Below are positions 1 through 8,123 of a stretch of DNA of 64,000 nucleotides, piece after piece. Positions within the stretch are counted from its first letter, which is position 1; every line of letters begins with the position of its first letter. This DNA comes from Haemophilus haemolyticus_L. GTDB lineage: Bacteria; Pseudomonadota; Gammaproteobacteria; Enterobacterales; Pasteurellaceae. The notes under the pieces were generated by a model that worked only from the letters and a program-made list of their open reading frames with translations, was not told the DNA's origin and did no database searches. A program made the translations under genes and the position numbers. The stretch lies in the NCBI RefSeq assembly GCF_003490595.1, contig NZ_QQGY01000002.1, forward strand, positions 1 to 64,000. Direction: 5' to 3'.

Positions 1-127
1 ATGCTGTCAGAGATTATTTGGATTACTATAATCATCGACGGATTCAACTAAAATTAAAAGGACTGAGTCCGATACAATATCGAAAACAATCCTTTAAATA
101 ACAGTCTAACTTTTTGGGGTCAGATCA
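1..127 (+). mobile_element. 3' end of an IS3-family insertion sequence (transposase C-terminus plus terminal repeat)
   Basis: Frame 3 reads from the window edge to a TAA at 99-101 and gives about 32 residues containing YYNHRRIQLKLKGLSPIQYR. This is the typical last segment of IS3-family DDE transposases (OrfB), after the catalytic glutamate. Directly after the stop come bases CTAACTTTTTGGGGTCA, which resemble the terminal inverted repeat of this family, ending in CA near 122-127. The rest of the element lies outside the window, so its completeness is unknown. It ends about 105 bp before purA and may have brought or displaced promoter sequence. The family call is solid; the exact element is not identified. 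Confidence 0.8.
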
Positions 128-231
128 AAATCACCGCACTTTTTCTTTTATATCATTGAGATTAAAGCCGAAAAAGAGTAAAGTAAACGGCTGTTCATTT
201 GACTAATTTAACCGAATAAAAGGCGGAAATT

Positions 232-1530
232 ATGGGAAAAAGTGTTGTTATCTTAGGCGCTCAATGGGGCGATGAAGGTAAAGGGAAAATCGTCGATCTT
301 CTAACGGATCGCGTAAAATACGTAGTTCGTTACCAAGGCGGTCACAACGCAGGCCATACACTTATCATTAATGGAGAGAAAACCGTATTACGTTTAATTC
401 CATCTGGTATGTTACATCCAAACGTAACTTGCTTAATTGGTAATGGCGTTGTGGTTTCACCTGAAGCATTAATGAAAGAAATGAGCGAACTTGAAAGCCG
501 TGGTATTAAAGTGCGTGAACGTTTGTTAATTTCTGAAGCGTGCCCTTTAATCTTGCCTTATCATGTGGCGATGGATCACGCCCGTGAAGCAGCACTCGGT
601 AAAAAAGCTATCGGTACAACTGGTCGTGGCATTGGCCCAGCTTATGAAGATAAAGTAGCTCGTCGTGGTTTACGCGTAGGCGATTTATTTGATAAAGAAT
701 CTTTTGCCGAAAAACTCAAAAATATCCTTGAATACTATAATTTCCAATTGGTGAACTACTACAAAGTTGAACCGGTCGATTATCAAAAAACCTTAGATGA
801 TGTAATGGCAATTGCCGATGTAATCACAGGTATGGTGGCAGATATCACTACAATTCTTGATACAGCACGCAAAAATGGCGAGCACATTTTATTTGAAGGT
901 GCGCAAGGTACCATGTTAGATATCGACCACGGTACTTATCCGTATGTAACCAGCTCAAACACAACGGCTGGTGGTGTTGCAACAGGTTCTGGTTTTGGCC
1001 CGCGTAATCTTGATTATGTGCTTGGTATCATCAAAGCTTACTGTACTCGTGTAGGCGGTGGCCCATTCACAACGGAATTATTTGATGATGTGGGGGCTGA
1101 AATTGCGCGTAAGGGTAACGAATTTGGTGCAGTAACAGGCCGTCCACGTCGTTGTGGTTGGTTCGATGCCGTCGCCATTCGTCGTGCAATCCAACTTAAC
1201 TCTATTTCTGGCTTCTGCATGACCAAACTGGACGTGTTAGATGGTTTTGACGAAGTAAAAATCTGTGTTGCATACAAAATGCCAAATGGTGAAATCGTTG
1301 AATATGCTCCATTAGCAGCGAAAGATTGGGAAGGTGTAGAACCAATTTATGAAACATTACCGGGTTGGAAAGAAAATACTTTCCGCGTCACAGATGTAAA
1401 TAAATTGCCACAAAACTGCATTAACTATATTAAACGTATTGAAGAAGTAACTGGGGTACCAATTGATATTCTTTCAACAGGCCCTGATCGTGTAGAAACC
1501 ATGATTTTACGTGATCCGTTCGCAGCTTAA
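232..1530 (+). CDS. purA: Adenylosuccinate synthetase
   Basis: Catalyses the GTP-dependent joining of IMP and aspartate to adenylosuccinate, the first committed step from IMP to AMP, in the cytoplasm. At 432 residues it has the family's normal length. The N-terminal GDEGKGKIVD loop (about residues 13-22) holds the catalytic Asp, and the GGHNAGHT motif (36-43) holds the catalytic His. The C-terminal region carries LSTGPDR, which contacts the guanine nucleotide. The start is preceded by an AAGGCGG ribosome binding site. It stands alone, with an inverted uptake-signal terminator after it. I saw only a poor match to a PurR operator upstream. Confidence 0.98.
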   Translation: MGKSVVILGAQWGDEGKGKIVDLLTDRVKYVVRYQGGHNAGHTLIINGEKTVLRLIPSGMLHPNVTCLIGNGVVVSPEALMKEMSELESRGIKVRERLLISEACPLILPYHVAMDHAREAALGKKAIGTTGRGIGPAYEDKVARRGLRVGDLFDKESFAEKLKNILEYYNFQLVNYYKVEPVDYQKTLDDVMAIADVITGMVADITTILDTARKNGEHILFEGAQGTMLDIDHGTYPYVTSSNTTAGGVATGSGFGPRNLDYVLGIIKAYCTRVGGGPFTTELFDDVGAEIARKGNEFGAVTGRPRRCGWFDAVAIRRAIQLNSISGFCMTKLDVLDGFDEVKICVAYKMPNGEIVEYAPLAAKDWEGVEPIYETLPGWKENTFRVTDVNKLPQNCINYIKRIEEVTGVPIDILSTGPDRVETMILRDPFAA

Positions 1531-1546
1531 TTTCTTTTAGATTTTC

Positions 1547-1578
1547 GACCGCACTTTTAAAAGTGCGGTCTTTTTTTT
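1547..1578 (+). terminator. Inverted uptake-signal terminator after purA
   Basis: GACCGCACTTTT and its exact complement AAAAGTGCGGTC abut with no separate loop and are followed by eight T. The two arms are opposed Haemophilus uptake signals. It lies between the convergent purA and dapD and is best placed to end purA. Confidence 0.85.
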
Positions 1579-1589
1579 ATTATTTTTTA

Positions 1590-2417
1590 CTATTCTTCGA
1601 TAGAACGTAATAATTCGTTAATGCCAACTTTACCTAAAGTTTTTGCATCCACTTTTTTCACGATTACTGCGCAGTATAAGCTGTATTTTCCACATTTTGA
1701 TGGAAGGCTACCAGATACTACCACAGAACCTGCTGGTACACGGCCGTAGTGAATTTCACCGGTTTCACGATCATAAATTTTGGTTGATTGACCGATGAAT
1801 ACGCCCATTGAAATAACACAGCCATCTTCTACGATAACGCCTTCCACCACTTCTGAACGTGCGCCGATAAAGCAGTTATCACCGATAATGGTTGGGTTAG
1901 CTTGTAATGGTTCTAATACGCCGCCGATGCCTACACCACCAGATAAGTGAACGTTTTTACCGATTTGTGCGCATGAGCCTACCGTTGCCCAAGTATCTAC
2001 CATTGTGCCTTCGCCAACGTAAGCACCAATGTTTACATAAGATGGCATTAATACGCAGTTTTTAGAAATGTATGCACCTTTACGCACCGTTGCAGAAGGC
2101 ACAACACGGAAACCTTCTTGAGCAAAACGCTCTTCGGTGTAATCCGTAAATTTTAATGCTACTTTGTCGTAATATTTTGTTTCTGCGCCGTCAATGATTT
2201 GATTGTCATTAATACGGAATGAAAGTAAAACCGCTTTTTTTAACCATTGATGTGTTACCCATTCGCCATCAATTTTTTCGGCTACACGATATTTTCCAGA
2301 ATCTAATCCTTCGATCACTTCTTCAATTGCCGCACGCGTTTCTGCATCAACGGTTTTTGGTGTAATTTCTGCACGTTTTTCAAATGCAGCTTCAATAATT
2401 GCTTGTAAGTTTGACAT
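1590..2417 (-). CDS. dapD: Tetrahydrodipicolinate N-succinyltransferase
   Basis: Transfers a succinyl group from succinyl-CoA to tetrahydrodipicolinate in the succinylase branch of lysine and meso-diaminopimelate synthesis, and so feeds peptidoglycan. The ATG at 2417 (protein begins MSNLQ) is chosen over the longer frame beginning at 2489. It has an AGGAAA ribosome binding site, and 275 residues matches the family, whereas the 24-residue extension looks non-coding. The C-terminal half shows the left-handed beta-helix hexapeptide pattern (for example VLMPSYVNIGAYV and GDNCFIGARSEV) typical of trimeric acyltransferases. It is transcribed convergently with purA. Confidence 0.97.
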   Translation of the reverse strand: MSNLQAIIEAAFEKRAEITPKTVDAETRAAIEEVIEGLDSGKYRVAEKIDGEWVTHQWLKKAVLLSFRINDNQIIDGAETKYYDKVALKFTDYTEERFAQEGFRVVPSATVRKGAYISKNCVLMPSYVNIGAYVGEGTMVDTWATVGSCAQIGKNVHLSGGVGIGGVLEPLQANPTIIGDNCFIGARSEVVEGVIVEDGCVISMGVFIGQSTKIYDRETGEIHYGRVPAGSVVVSGSLPSKCGKYSLYCAVIVKKVDAKTLGKVGINELLRSIEE

Positions 2418-2491
2418 TGTATTTCCTATGTTTTGTGTGAATAAGATGGAATCTGTTTTATCATATTTTCGCTTGCTGCGCAAAAACACCT

Positions 2492-2530
2492 AAAAAAATC
2501 ACCGCACTTTGTTAAAACAAACTGCGGTGA
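2492..2530 (-). terminator. Terminator of the 26-residue microprotein gene
   Basis: A near-perfect inverted repeat (TCACCGCACTTTGTT against AACAAACTGCGGTGA, one mismatch) is followed on the minus strand by seven T. It lies 18 bp past the stop of the small gene at 2548-2628 and upstream of dapD, so it gives that small gene its own transcription unit. Confidence 0.7.
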
Positions 2531-2547
2531 TCCTAAAACATAATTGA

Positions 2548-2628
2548 TTAAAAAATTGAAAGCGCTAAACCACAAACGACTGACATACTCAATACAACTG
2601 CAATCATTGCATAACCAAAATCACTCAT
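2548..2628 (-). CDS. 26-residue single-pass membrane microprotein (YnhF-like position)
   Basis: A short frame reads MSDFGYAMIAVVLSMSVVCG and then LALSIF before TAA. It has a strong GAGGAG ribosome binding site 6 nt before the ATG and its own terminator downstream. Residues 7-26 form one hydrophobic helix with small residues (A, G, S) and one Cys, preceded by a short polar N-terminus. I do not recognise the sequence. Its position next to purR recalls the E. coli small membrane protein YnhF, which from memory also lies beside purR, but the sequences are not obviously alike. Function is unknown. The good ribosome binding site, own terminator and compact membrane design argue that it is real. Confidence 0.65.
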   Translation of the reverse strand: MSDFGYAMIAVVLSMSVVCGLALSIF

Positions 2629-2770
2629 GTTTTTCTCCTCACTAAAAATGATGCCACATTGTAACAAGATTGTTTTAAGAAAATCACCTCTTTTACAAAA
2701 AAATTTCAATAAAAGTAACGAAATTTTCTACAAACCTTTATAATAGGCAAAAATTTTTGGGGTTCGAAAT

Positions 2771-3781
2771 ATGGCAACAATTAAAGATGTCGCAAAAATG
2801 GCTGGCGTGTCCACCACAACCGTATCTCATGTTATTAATAAAACCCGCTTCGTTGCAAAAGATACGGAAGAAGCGGTGTTATTAGCAATTAAGCAACTTA
2901 ACTATTCACCCAGTGCCGTGGCGCGCAGTTTGAAAGTCAATACCACAAAATCCATTGGAATGATTGTGACGACCAGTGAAGCGCCGTATTTTGCCGAAAT
3001 CATTCATTCTGTTGAAGAACATTGCTATCGACAAGGTTATTCTTTATTTTTGTGTAACACACAAAATGATCCTGAAAAAGTCAAAAATCATTTGGAAATG
3101 TTGGCGAAAAAACGGGTAGATGGTTTGCTGGTGATGTGTTCTGAATATACGCAAGACTCCTTGGATTTACTTTCGTCATTTTCCACTATTCCAATGGTTG
3201 TAATGGATTGGGGCCCAAATGCTAATACCGATGTAATTGATGATCATAGTTTTGATGGCGGTTATTTAGCAACCAAACACCTCATTGAGTGCGGTCATAA
3301 AAAAATCGGGATTATCTGTGGTGAACTCAATAAAACTACGGCAAAAACTCGTTATGAAGGCTTTTTAAAAGCGATGGTAGATGCGAATCTTGAAGTGCAT
3401 AAACCTTGGATTTTCGAAGGTGCCTTTGAACCTGAAGACGGTTATGAATGTATGAATCGTTTACTGGCTCAAGAAGAATTACCAACAGCCCTATTCTGTT
3501 GTAACGATGTGATGGCGTTAGGTGCAATTTCTGCACTGACAGAAAAAGGATTGCGCGTACCCGATGATATGTCCATTATCGGCTATGATGATATTCATGC
3601 TTCACGTTTCTATGCGCCACCATTAACCACTATTCACCAATCGAAACTACGATTAGGCAGACAGGCGGTGAATATTTTATTAGAGCGTATTAGTAAAAAA
3701 GATCAAGGTGTTCAGCAATATAGTCGTATTGACATTGGCCCTGAGCTTATTATTCGAAAATCCGTTAAATCAATTTTATAA
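2771..3781 (+). CDS. purR: Purine repressor, LacI family
   Basis: DNA-binding repressor of purine synthesis genes, with hypoxanthine or guanine as corepressor in the well-studied homologue. The 336 residues match the family. Residues 1-56 hold the LacI helix-turn-helix (ATIKDVAKMAGVSTTTVSHV) and the hinge helix (SPSAVARSLK); the rest is the periplasmic-binding-protein fold. A TATAAT hexamer at 2739-2744 lies about 25 bp before the ATG and is a plausible -10 element. It is divergent from the microprotein gene. An inverted uptake-signal terminator follows. Confidence 0.96.
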   Translation: MATIKDVAKMAGVSTTTVSHVINKTRFVAKDTEEAVLLAIKQLNYSPSAVARSLKVNTTKSIGMIVTTSEAPYFAEIIHSVEEHCYRQGYSLFLCNTQNDPEKVKNHLEMLAKKRVDGLLVMCSEYTQDSLDLLSSFSTIPMVVMDWGPNANTDVIDDHSFDGGYLATKHLIECGHKKIGIICGELNKTTAKTRYEGFLKAMVDANLEVHKPWIFEGAFEPEDGYECMNRLLAQEELPTALFCCNDVMALGAISALTEKGLRVPDDMSIIGYDDIHASRFYAPPLTTIHQSKLRLGRQAVNILLERISKKDQGVQQYSRIDIGPELIIRKSVKSIL

Positions 3782-3793
3782 AACTTATTAAAA

Positions 3794-3840
3794 AAGAACC
3801 GCACTTTTTAAATAATCTATAAAAAGTGCGGTTCTTTTTT
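3794..3840 (+). terminator. Inverted uptake-signal terminator after purR
   Basis: AAGAACCGCACTTTTT pairs with AAAAAGTGCGGTTCTT across an 11-nt loop and is followed by further T. It lies 12 bp after the purR stop and 125 bp before ppc. Confidence 0.85.
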
Positions 3841-3964
3841 AGCTATTTTTTAGCTTTTCTTGATTATCTTCAAGGTTTCCTTGAATAGCATTTGCCCTAT
3901 CTTCCGTTTTTAGCTATATCTATCACCAACTTACGAAGTTTATTTTTTACTTTTAGGAGTTCCC

Positions 3965-6604
3965 ATGACACAAGAGTACGCCACTCTGCGCAATAACATT
4001 AGTATGTTAGGGCGTTTTCTCGGAGAAACAATCAACGATGCCCAAGGTGCCGATATTCTCGAATTAATCGAAAATATTCGTAAACTTTCTCGTAATTCTC
4101 GTGCAGGTGATGATAAAGCAAGACAAGAATTGCTCGACACGCTCGGTAGTATTTCTAATGAAAATATTATTCCCGTCGCACGTGCTTTCAGCCAATTTTT
4201 AAACCTCACGAATATTGCGGAACAATATCAAACGATTTCTCGTGAACATTCTCTTGCACAAAGTTCTTCTCAATCCTTAAGCGAACTTTTCAAACGCTTA
4301 AAAGAACAAAATGCCTCAGTGGAAGAGGTGCATAAAACCGTCGAAAAATTATTAATTGAGCTTGTTCTTACCGCACACCCAACAGAAACAACACGTCGCT
4401 CACTCATTCATAAACATATTGAAATCAATAAATGTTTAAGCAAGCTGGAACATCATGATTTAACTGAAAAAGAACGCAATATTATTGAGCGTCTATTACT
4501 TCGTTTAATCGCTGAAGCATGGCATACCAACGAAATTCGTACTGTTCGTCCAACACCATTTGATGAAGCAAAATGGGGCTTTGCGATGTTGGAAAATAGT
4601 TTGTGGCAAGCTGTGCCAGAGTTTTTACGCCAACTCAACGAAACCGCTCGTGAATTTTTAGGTTACGATTTGCCAGTAGGATTAAAACCTGTGCGTATTT
4701 CCTCTTGGATGGGTGGCGACCGTGATGGAAATCCATTTGTCACCGCACAAATCACCAAAAAAGTGCTTTATTTTGCCCGTTGGAAAGCGGCGGATTTATT
4801 CTTACAAGACATCAGCAAATTAGTCGATGAACTTTCAATGGTGAAATGTAGCGATGAATTTCGTGCTAAATACGGTGAGCATTTAGAACCCTATCGTTTC
4901 GTGGTGAAAAATTTACGCAATCAGCTTACGGCAACATTAGCTTATTTTGATGATCATCTATCAGATCGCACACCGCGCGTATCCGAAAGCGAAATTATTT
5001 TGGAAGATAATCAACTTTGGGAGCCGCTTTACGATTGTTATCAATCTTTAATTCAATGCGGCATGCGTATTATTGCCAATGGTTCATTGTTGGATATTTT
5101 GCACCGTATTAGTTGTTTTGGCGTGACACTTTCTCAAATGGATATTCGCCAAGAAAGCACACGTCACACCGATGCCATTGCTGAAATCACACGCTATATT
5201 GGTTTAGGTGATTACGCTCAATGGACGGAAGACGATAAACAGGCTTTCTTAATTCGGGAATTAAGCTCACGTCGCCCATTAATTCCGCAAAACTGGACGC
5301 CATCGTCTGAAACCAAAGAAATTTTAGATACTTGTAAAGTCATTGCTCAACAAAAACAAGGTGTCATTGCGTGTTATGTTATTTCGATGGCACGCAGTGC
5401 CTCTGATGTTTTAGCCGTTCATTTACTCTTGAAAGAAGCGGGTGTGCCATATCACATTCCTGTTGTGCCGCTATTTGAAACCTTAGACGATTTAGATGCA
5501 GCCGAAAAAGTCATGACTCAACTTTTCAATGTGGGTTGGTATCGTGGCGTTATCAATAATCGTCAAATGGTGATGATTGGCTATTCGGATTCAGCAAAAG
5601 ATGCGGGAATGATGGCTGCCTCTTGGGCGCAATACCGTGCACAAGAAGCCTTAGTGAATTTAACGGAAAAACTTGGCATTGAACTCACTTTATTCCACGG
5701 ACGTGGTGGCACGATTGGTCGTGGCGGTGCGCCAGCACATGCGGCATTACTTTCTCAACCACCTCGTTCACTAAAAAATGGTTTACGTGTAACAGAACAA
5801 GGCGAAATGATTCGCTTTAAACTGGGTTTGCCCGCTGTGGCGGTAGAAACCTTTGATCTCTACGCCAGCGCTATTTTAGAAGCAAATCTTTTACCACCAC
5901 CAGAACCGAAACCAGAATGGCGCACTATAATGGACGAGCTTTCCTCTATTTCTTGCGATATTTATCGTGGTGTGGTGCGTGGTGATAAAGATTTCGTTCC
6001 TTATTTCCGTAGTGCTACACCAGAACAGGAACTCTCCAAATTGCCGCTTGGCTCTCGTCCAGCAAAACGTAATCCAAATGGCGGTGTAGAAAGTTTACGC
6101 GCCATTCCTTGGATTTTTGCATGGATGCAAAATCGCTTAATGCTGCCCGCTTGGCTAGGTGCGGGTGCCTCTATCCGTCAAATTATTGAACAAGGCAAAG
6201 GCAATATCATTCATGAAATGTGCGAAAACTGGCCGTTCTTTTCAACTCGAATCGGTATGTTGGAAATGGTCTTTAGTAAATCGGATGCTTGGTTTTCTCA
6301 ACAGTATGATCAACGATTAGTAAAAAAAGAACTTTGGTATTTAGGAGAAAATTTACGTAAGCAACTTGAAGATGATATTCAAACGGTGCTTTCACTTTCT
6401 CACCAAAGTGAATTGATGTCTGATTTACCTTGGATTGCAGATTCAATCGCATTGCGTAATATCTACACGGATCCCCTCAATCTACTGCAAGTGGAATTGC
6501 TCCACCGTTTCCGTGAAAATCCAGAGCAAGTCAATCCCGATGTGGAACAAGCATTGATGATTACTATCACAGGTATCGCAGCTGGGATGCGCAATACGGG
6601 CTAG
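3965..6604 (+). CDS. ppc: Phosphoenolpyruvate carboxylase
   Basis: Cytoplasmic enzyme that carboxylates phosphoenolpyruvate to oxaloacetate, an anaplerotic step. It matters in Haemophilus because the oxidative branch of the citrate cycle is incomplete in this genus. Length 879 residues is normal. Two signature motifs are present: LTAHPTETTRRS (about 135-147, catalytic His) and FHGRGGTIGRGGAP (about 578-591, catalytic loop). The C-terminus MITITGIAAGMRNTG matches the family's conserved end. The start has a TAGGAG ribosome binding site. It is monocistronic with its own terminator. Confidence 0.98.
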   Translation: MTQEYATLRNNISMLGRFLGETINDAQGADILELIENIRKLSRNSRAGDDKARQELLDTLGSISNENIIPVARAFSQFLNLTNIAEQYQTISREHSLAQSSSQSLSELFKRLKEQNASVEEVHKTVEKLLIELVLTAHPTETTRRSLIHKHIEINKCLSKLEHHDLTEKERNIIERLLLRLIAEAWHTNEIRTVRPTPFDEAKWGFAMLENSLWQAVPEFLRQLNETAREFLGYDLPVGLKPVRISSWMGGDRDGNPFVTAQITKKVLYFARWKAADLFLQDISKLVDELSMVKCSDEFRAKYGEHLEPYRFVVKNLRNQLTATLAYFDDHLSDRTPRVSESEIILEDNQLWEPLYDCYQSLIQCGMRIIANGSLLDILHRISCFGVTLSQMDIRQESTRHTDAIAEITRYIGLGDYAQWTEDDKQAFLIRELSSRRPLIPQNWTPSSETKEILDTCKVIAQQKQGVIACYVISMARSASDVLAVHLLLKEAGVPYHIPVVPLFETLDDLDAAEKVMTQLFNVGWYRGVINNRQMVMIGYSDSAKDAGMMAASWAQYRAQEALVNLTEKLGIELTLFHGRGGTIGRGGAPAHAALLSQPPRSLKNGLRVTEQGEMIRFKLGLPAVAVETFDLYASAILEANLLPPPEPKPEWRTIMDELSSISCDIYRGVVRGDKDFVPYFRSATPEQELSKLPLGSRPAKRNPNGGVESLRAIPWIFAWMQNRLMLPAWLGAGASIRQIIEQGKGNIIHEMCENWPFFSTRIGMLEMVFSKSDAWFSQQYDQRLVKKELWYLGENLRKQLEDDIQTVLSLSHQSELMSDLPWIADSIALRNIYTDPLNLLQVELLHRFRENPEQVNPDVEQALMITITGIAAGMRNTG

Positions 6605-6611
6605 AAGGATG

Positions 6612-6643
6612 AAAAAAGTGCGGAAAATTTTCCGCACTTTTTT
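6612..6643 (+). terminator. Inverted uptake-signal terminator between ppc and the YcjX gene
   Basis: AAAAAAGTGCGGAAAA pairs with TTTTCCGCACTTTTTT, a 32-bp perfect palindrome with T and A runs at both ends. It can therefore terminate both convergent genes, ppc and the YcjX-like gene, whose stop codon it touches. Confidence 0.85.
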
Positions 6644-8054
6644 ATTCAAATCGATCACTTAATAAAAATTGTAAAACCGCATCCATTCTCAAATGAGGAA
6701 TACTCTCCCCTTGTTCTAAAGGCTGAGGTTCAAAACTATCAAAATCAAAGTGCGGTTGTTTTTGCCAAAATTCTGTTCTTGGTAATTTACTCGGCACCGT
6801 TCCTGGATAAAGCGTAATCGGTTGTTTATCAATAGAACGAATCCCTTGAATTGCTTTAATTTCTTTTCCTTGCTGATTCACAATCACTTGCTTTGTGGTA
6901 CGAACAGCCGCAATGGCGGTATATTCCGTATCAATTCCTTCAAATTCTACATGGCGACCGCCCTCTTGCACAATTTGGCGCATTAAACTCACTAAATTAG
7001 GAATTTGATCACGAGTAATATGATCAGCCTTTGTCGTAACAAATATTAATCGATCAATTCTCGGGGAAAACAAACGATGAAGAAAATTTCTGCTGCCATA
7101 ATGGAAATTATTAAATAACTGATTTAAGCCCATTTTCATATCTAAAAAGGCTTGCTGGCTATGATTTAAAGGCGTTAAACAATCCACCAAAATCACTTGA
7201 CGATCAAAGGTAGAAAAATAATTTTCGTAAAAACCTTTCACAATTTTATTTCGATAATAATCATAACGTTTTGTCAGCACAGCAAAATAGCTATTCGATT
7301 TGGCTGTTTTTTTCAAGGTTTTCCACTGTTCTTCCGAAAGATGAATCAATGGGAAAAATTGCAATGCTGGCGCGCCCTCTAAATCACTCGGTAATACAAA
7401 TCGCCCAGGCTGAATAAATTGCATACCTTGCGACTTACATTGGTGTAAATAATCCGTATAACTTTTCGCTATCTTGGCTAAAACATCTTCATTTGCGACC
7501 GCACTTAAATCCAAATCCTGCAACATGGAAAACCAATTCTGCGCCAATTCTTCTCGAATGCCAGTTGTAACCTTGATTTGCTCTTGTGACCATTGTTGAA
7601 AATCTAGATTTAACAACGGCAAATCGAGCAGCCACTCCCCTGGATAATCAAAAATATCCAGATAAAGCGTGCCTCGTTCTTTCAAATGGCGTAGCAAGCC
7701 AGATTGACGTTGAAAACGAATTGCTAAACGCGTTTCACTCACGCCACGAGTAGATTGAAACCACTGAGGCGGATTTTGTGACAAATCATTTAAATTACGT
7801 TCATAATCAAAACGTGGCACGCTGAGATCTTGTTGGGATACGCGTTTCACCGCCAAGATTGCACCATTTCTAGCCGCTTCAAACAAGGGCAAATGCTGTG
7901 ATGAATGTTGATTAATAGAGAGAAGTTGATTGATTAAACTTGTAATAAACGCCGTTTTTCCACTCCGACTTAACCCTGTTACCGCCAAGCGCAAAGTGCG
8001 GTCAAAACCACGATTAATAATTTGATTGATTTCGTTTTGAACCCTATTAAACAT
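6642..8054 (-). CDS. ycjX: YcjX-family P-loop GTPase (DUF463)
   Basis: Member of the YcjX/DUF463 family of P-loop proteins, 470 residues. The Walker A loop GLSRSGKT is at about residues 28-35; FVTTKADH (about 345-352) is a TKxD-like guanine specificity motif. In E. coli ycjX is linked to the stress-induced psp region, but here the neighbours are ppc and sapA. The molecular role is not established. The stop codon overlaps the bidirectional terminator. The gene is divergent from sapA with only 69 bp between them. Confidence 0.9.
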   Translation of the reverse strand: MFNRVQNEINQIINRGFDRTLRLAVTGLSRSGKTAFITSLINQLLSINQHSSQHLPLFEAARNGAILAVKRVSQQDLSVPRFDYERNLNDLSQNPPQWFQSTRGVSETRLAIRFQRQSGLLRHLKERGTLYLDIFDYPGEWLLDLPLLNLDFQQWSQEQIKVTTGIREELAQNWFSMLQDLDLSAVANEDVLAKIAKSYTDYLHQCKSQGMQFIQPGRFVLPSDLEGAPALQFFPLIHLSEEQWKTLKKTAKSNSYFAVLTKRYDYYRNKIVKGFYENYFSTFDRQVILVDCLTPLNHSQQAFLDMKMGLNQLFNNFHYGSRNFLHRLFSPRIDRLIFVTTKADHITRDQIPNLVSLMRQIVQEGGRHVEFEGIDTEYTAIAAVRTTKQVIVNQQGKEIKAIQGIRSIDKQPITLYPGTVPSKLPRTEFWQKQPHFDFDSFEPQPLEQGESIPHLRMDAVLQFLLSDRFE

Positions 8055-8123
8055 TCAATATCCTAGCCATTTTTACTAATATGCCTTACAATTTGGCACA
8101 TAATTTATCACAATGCATTTGTT

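Noticed and set aside
177..195. PurR operator before purA
   Set aside because: Only a partial match to ANGCAANCGNTTNCNT with several key bases wrong.
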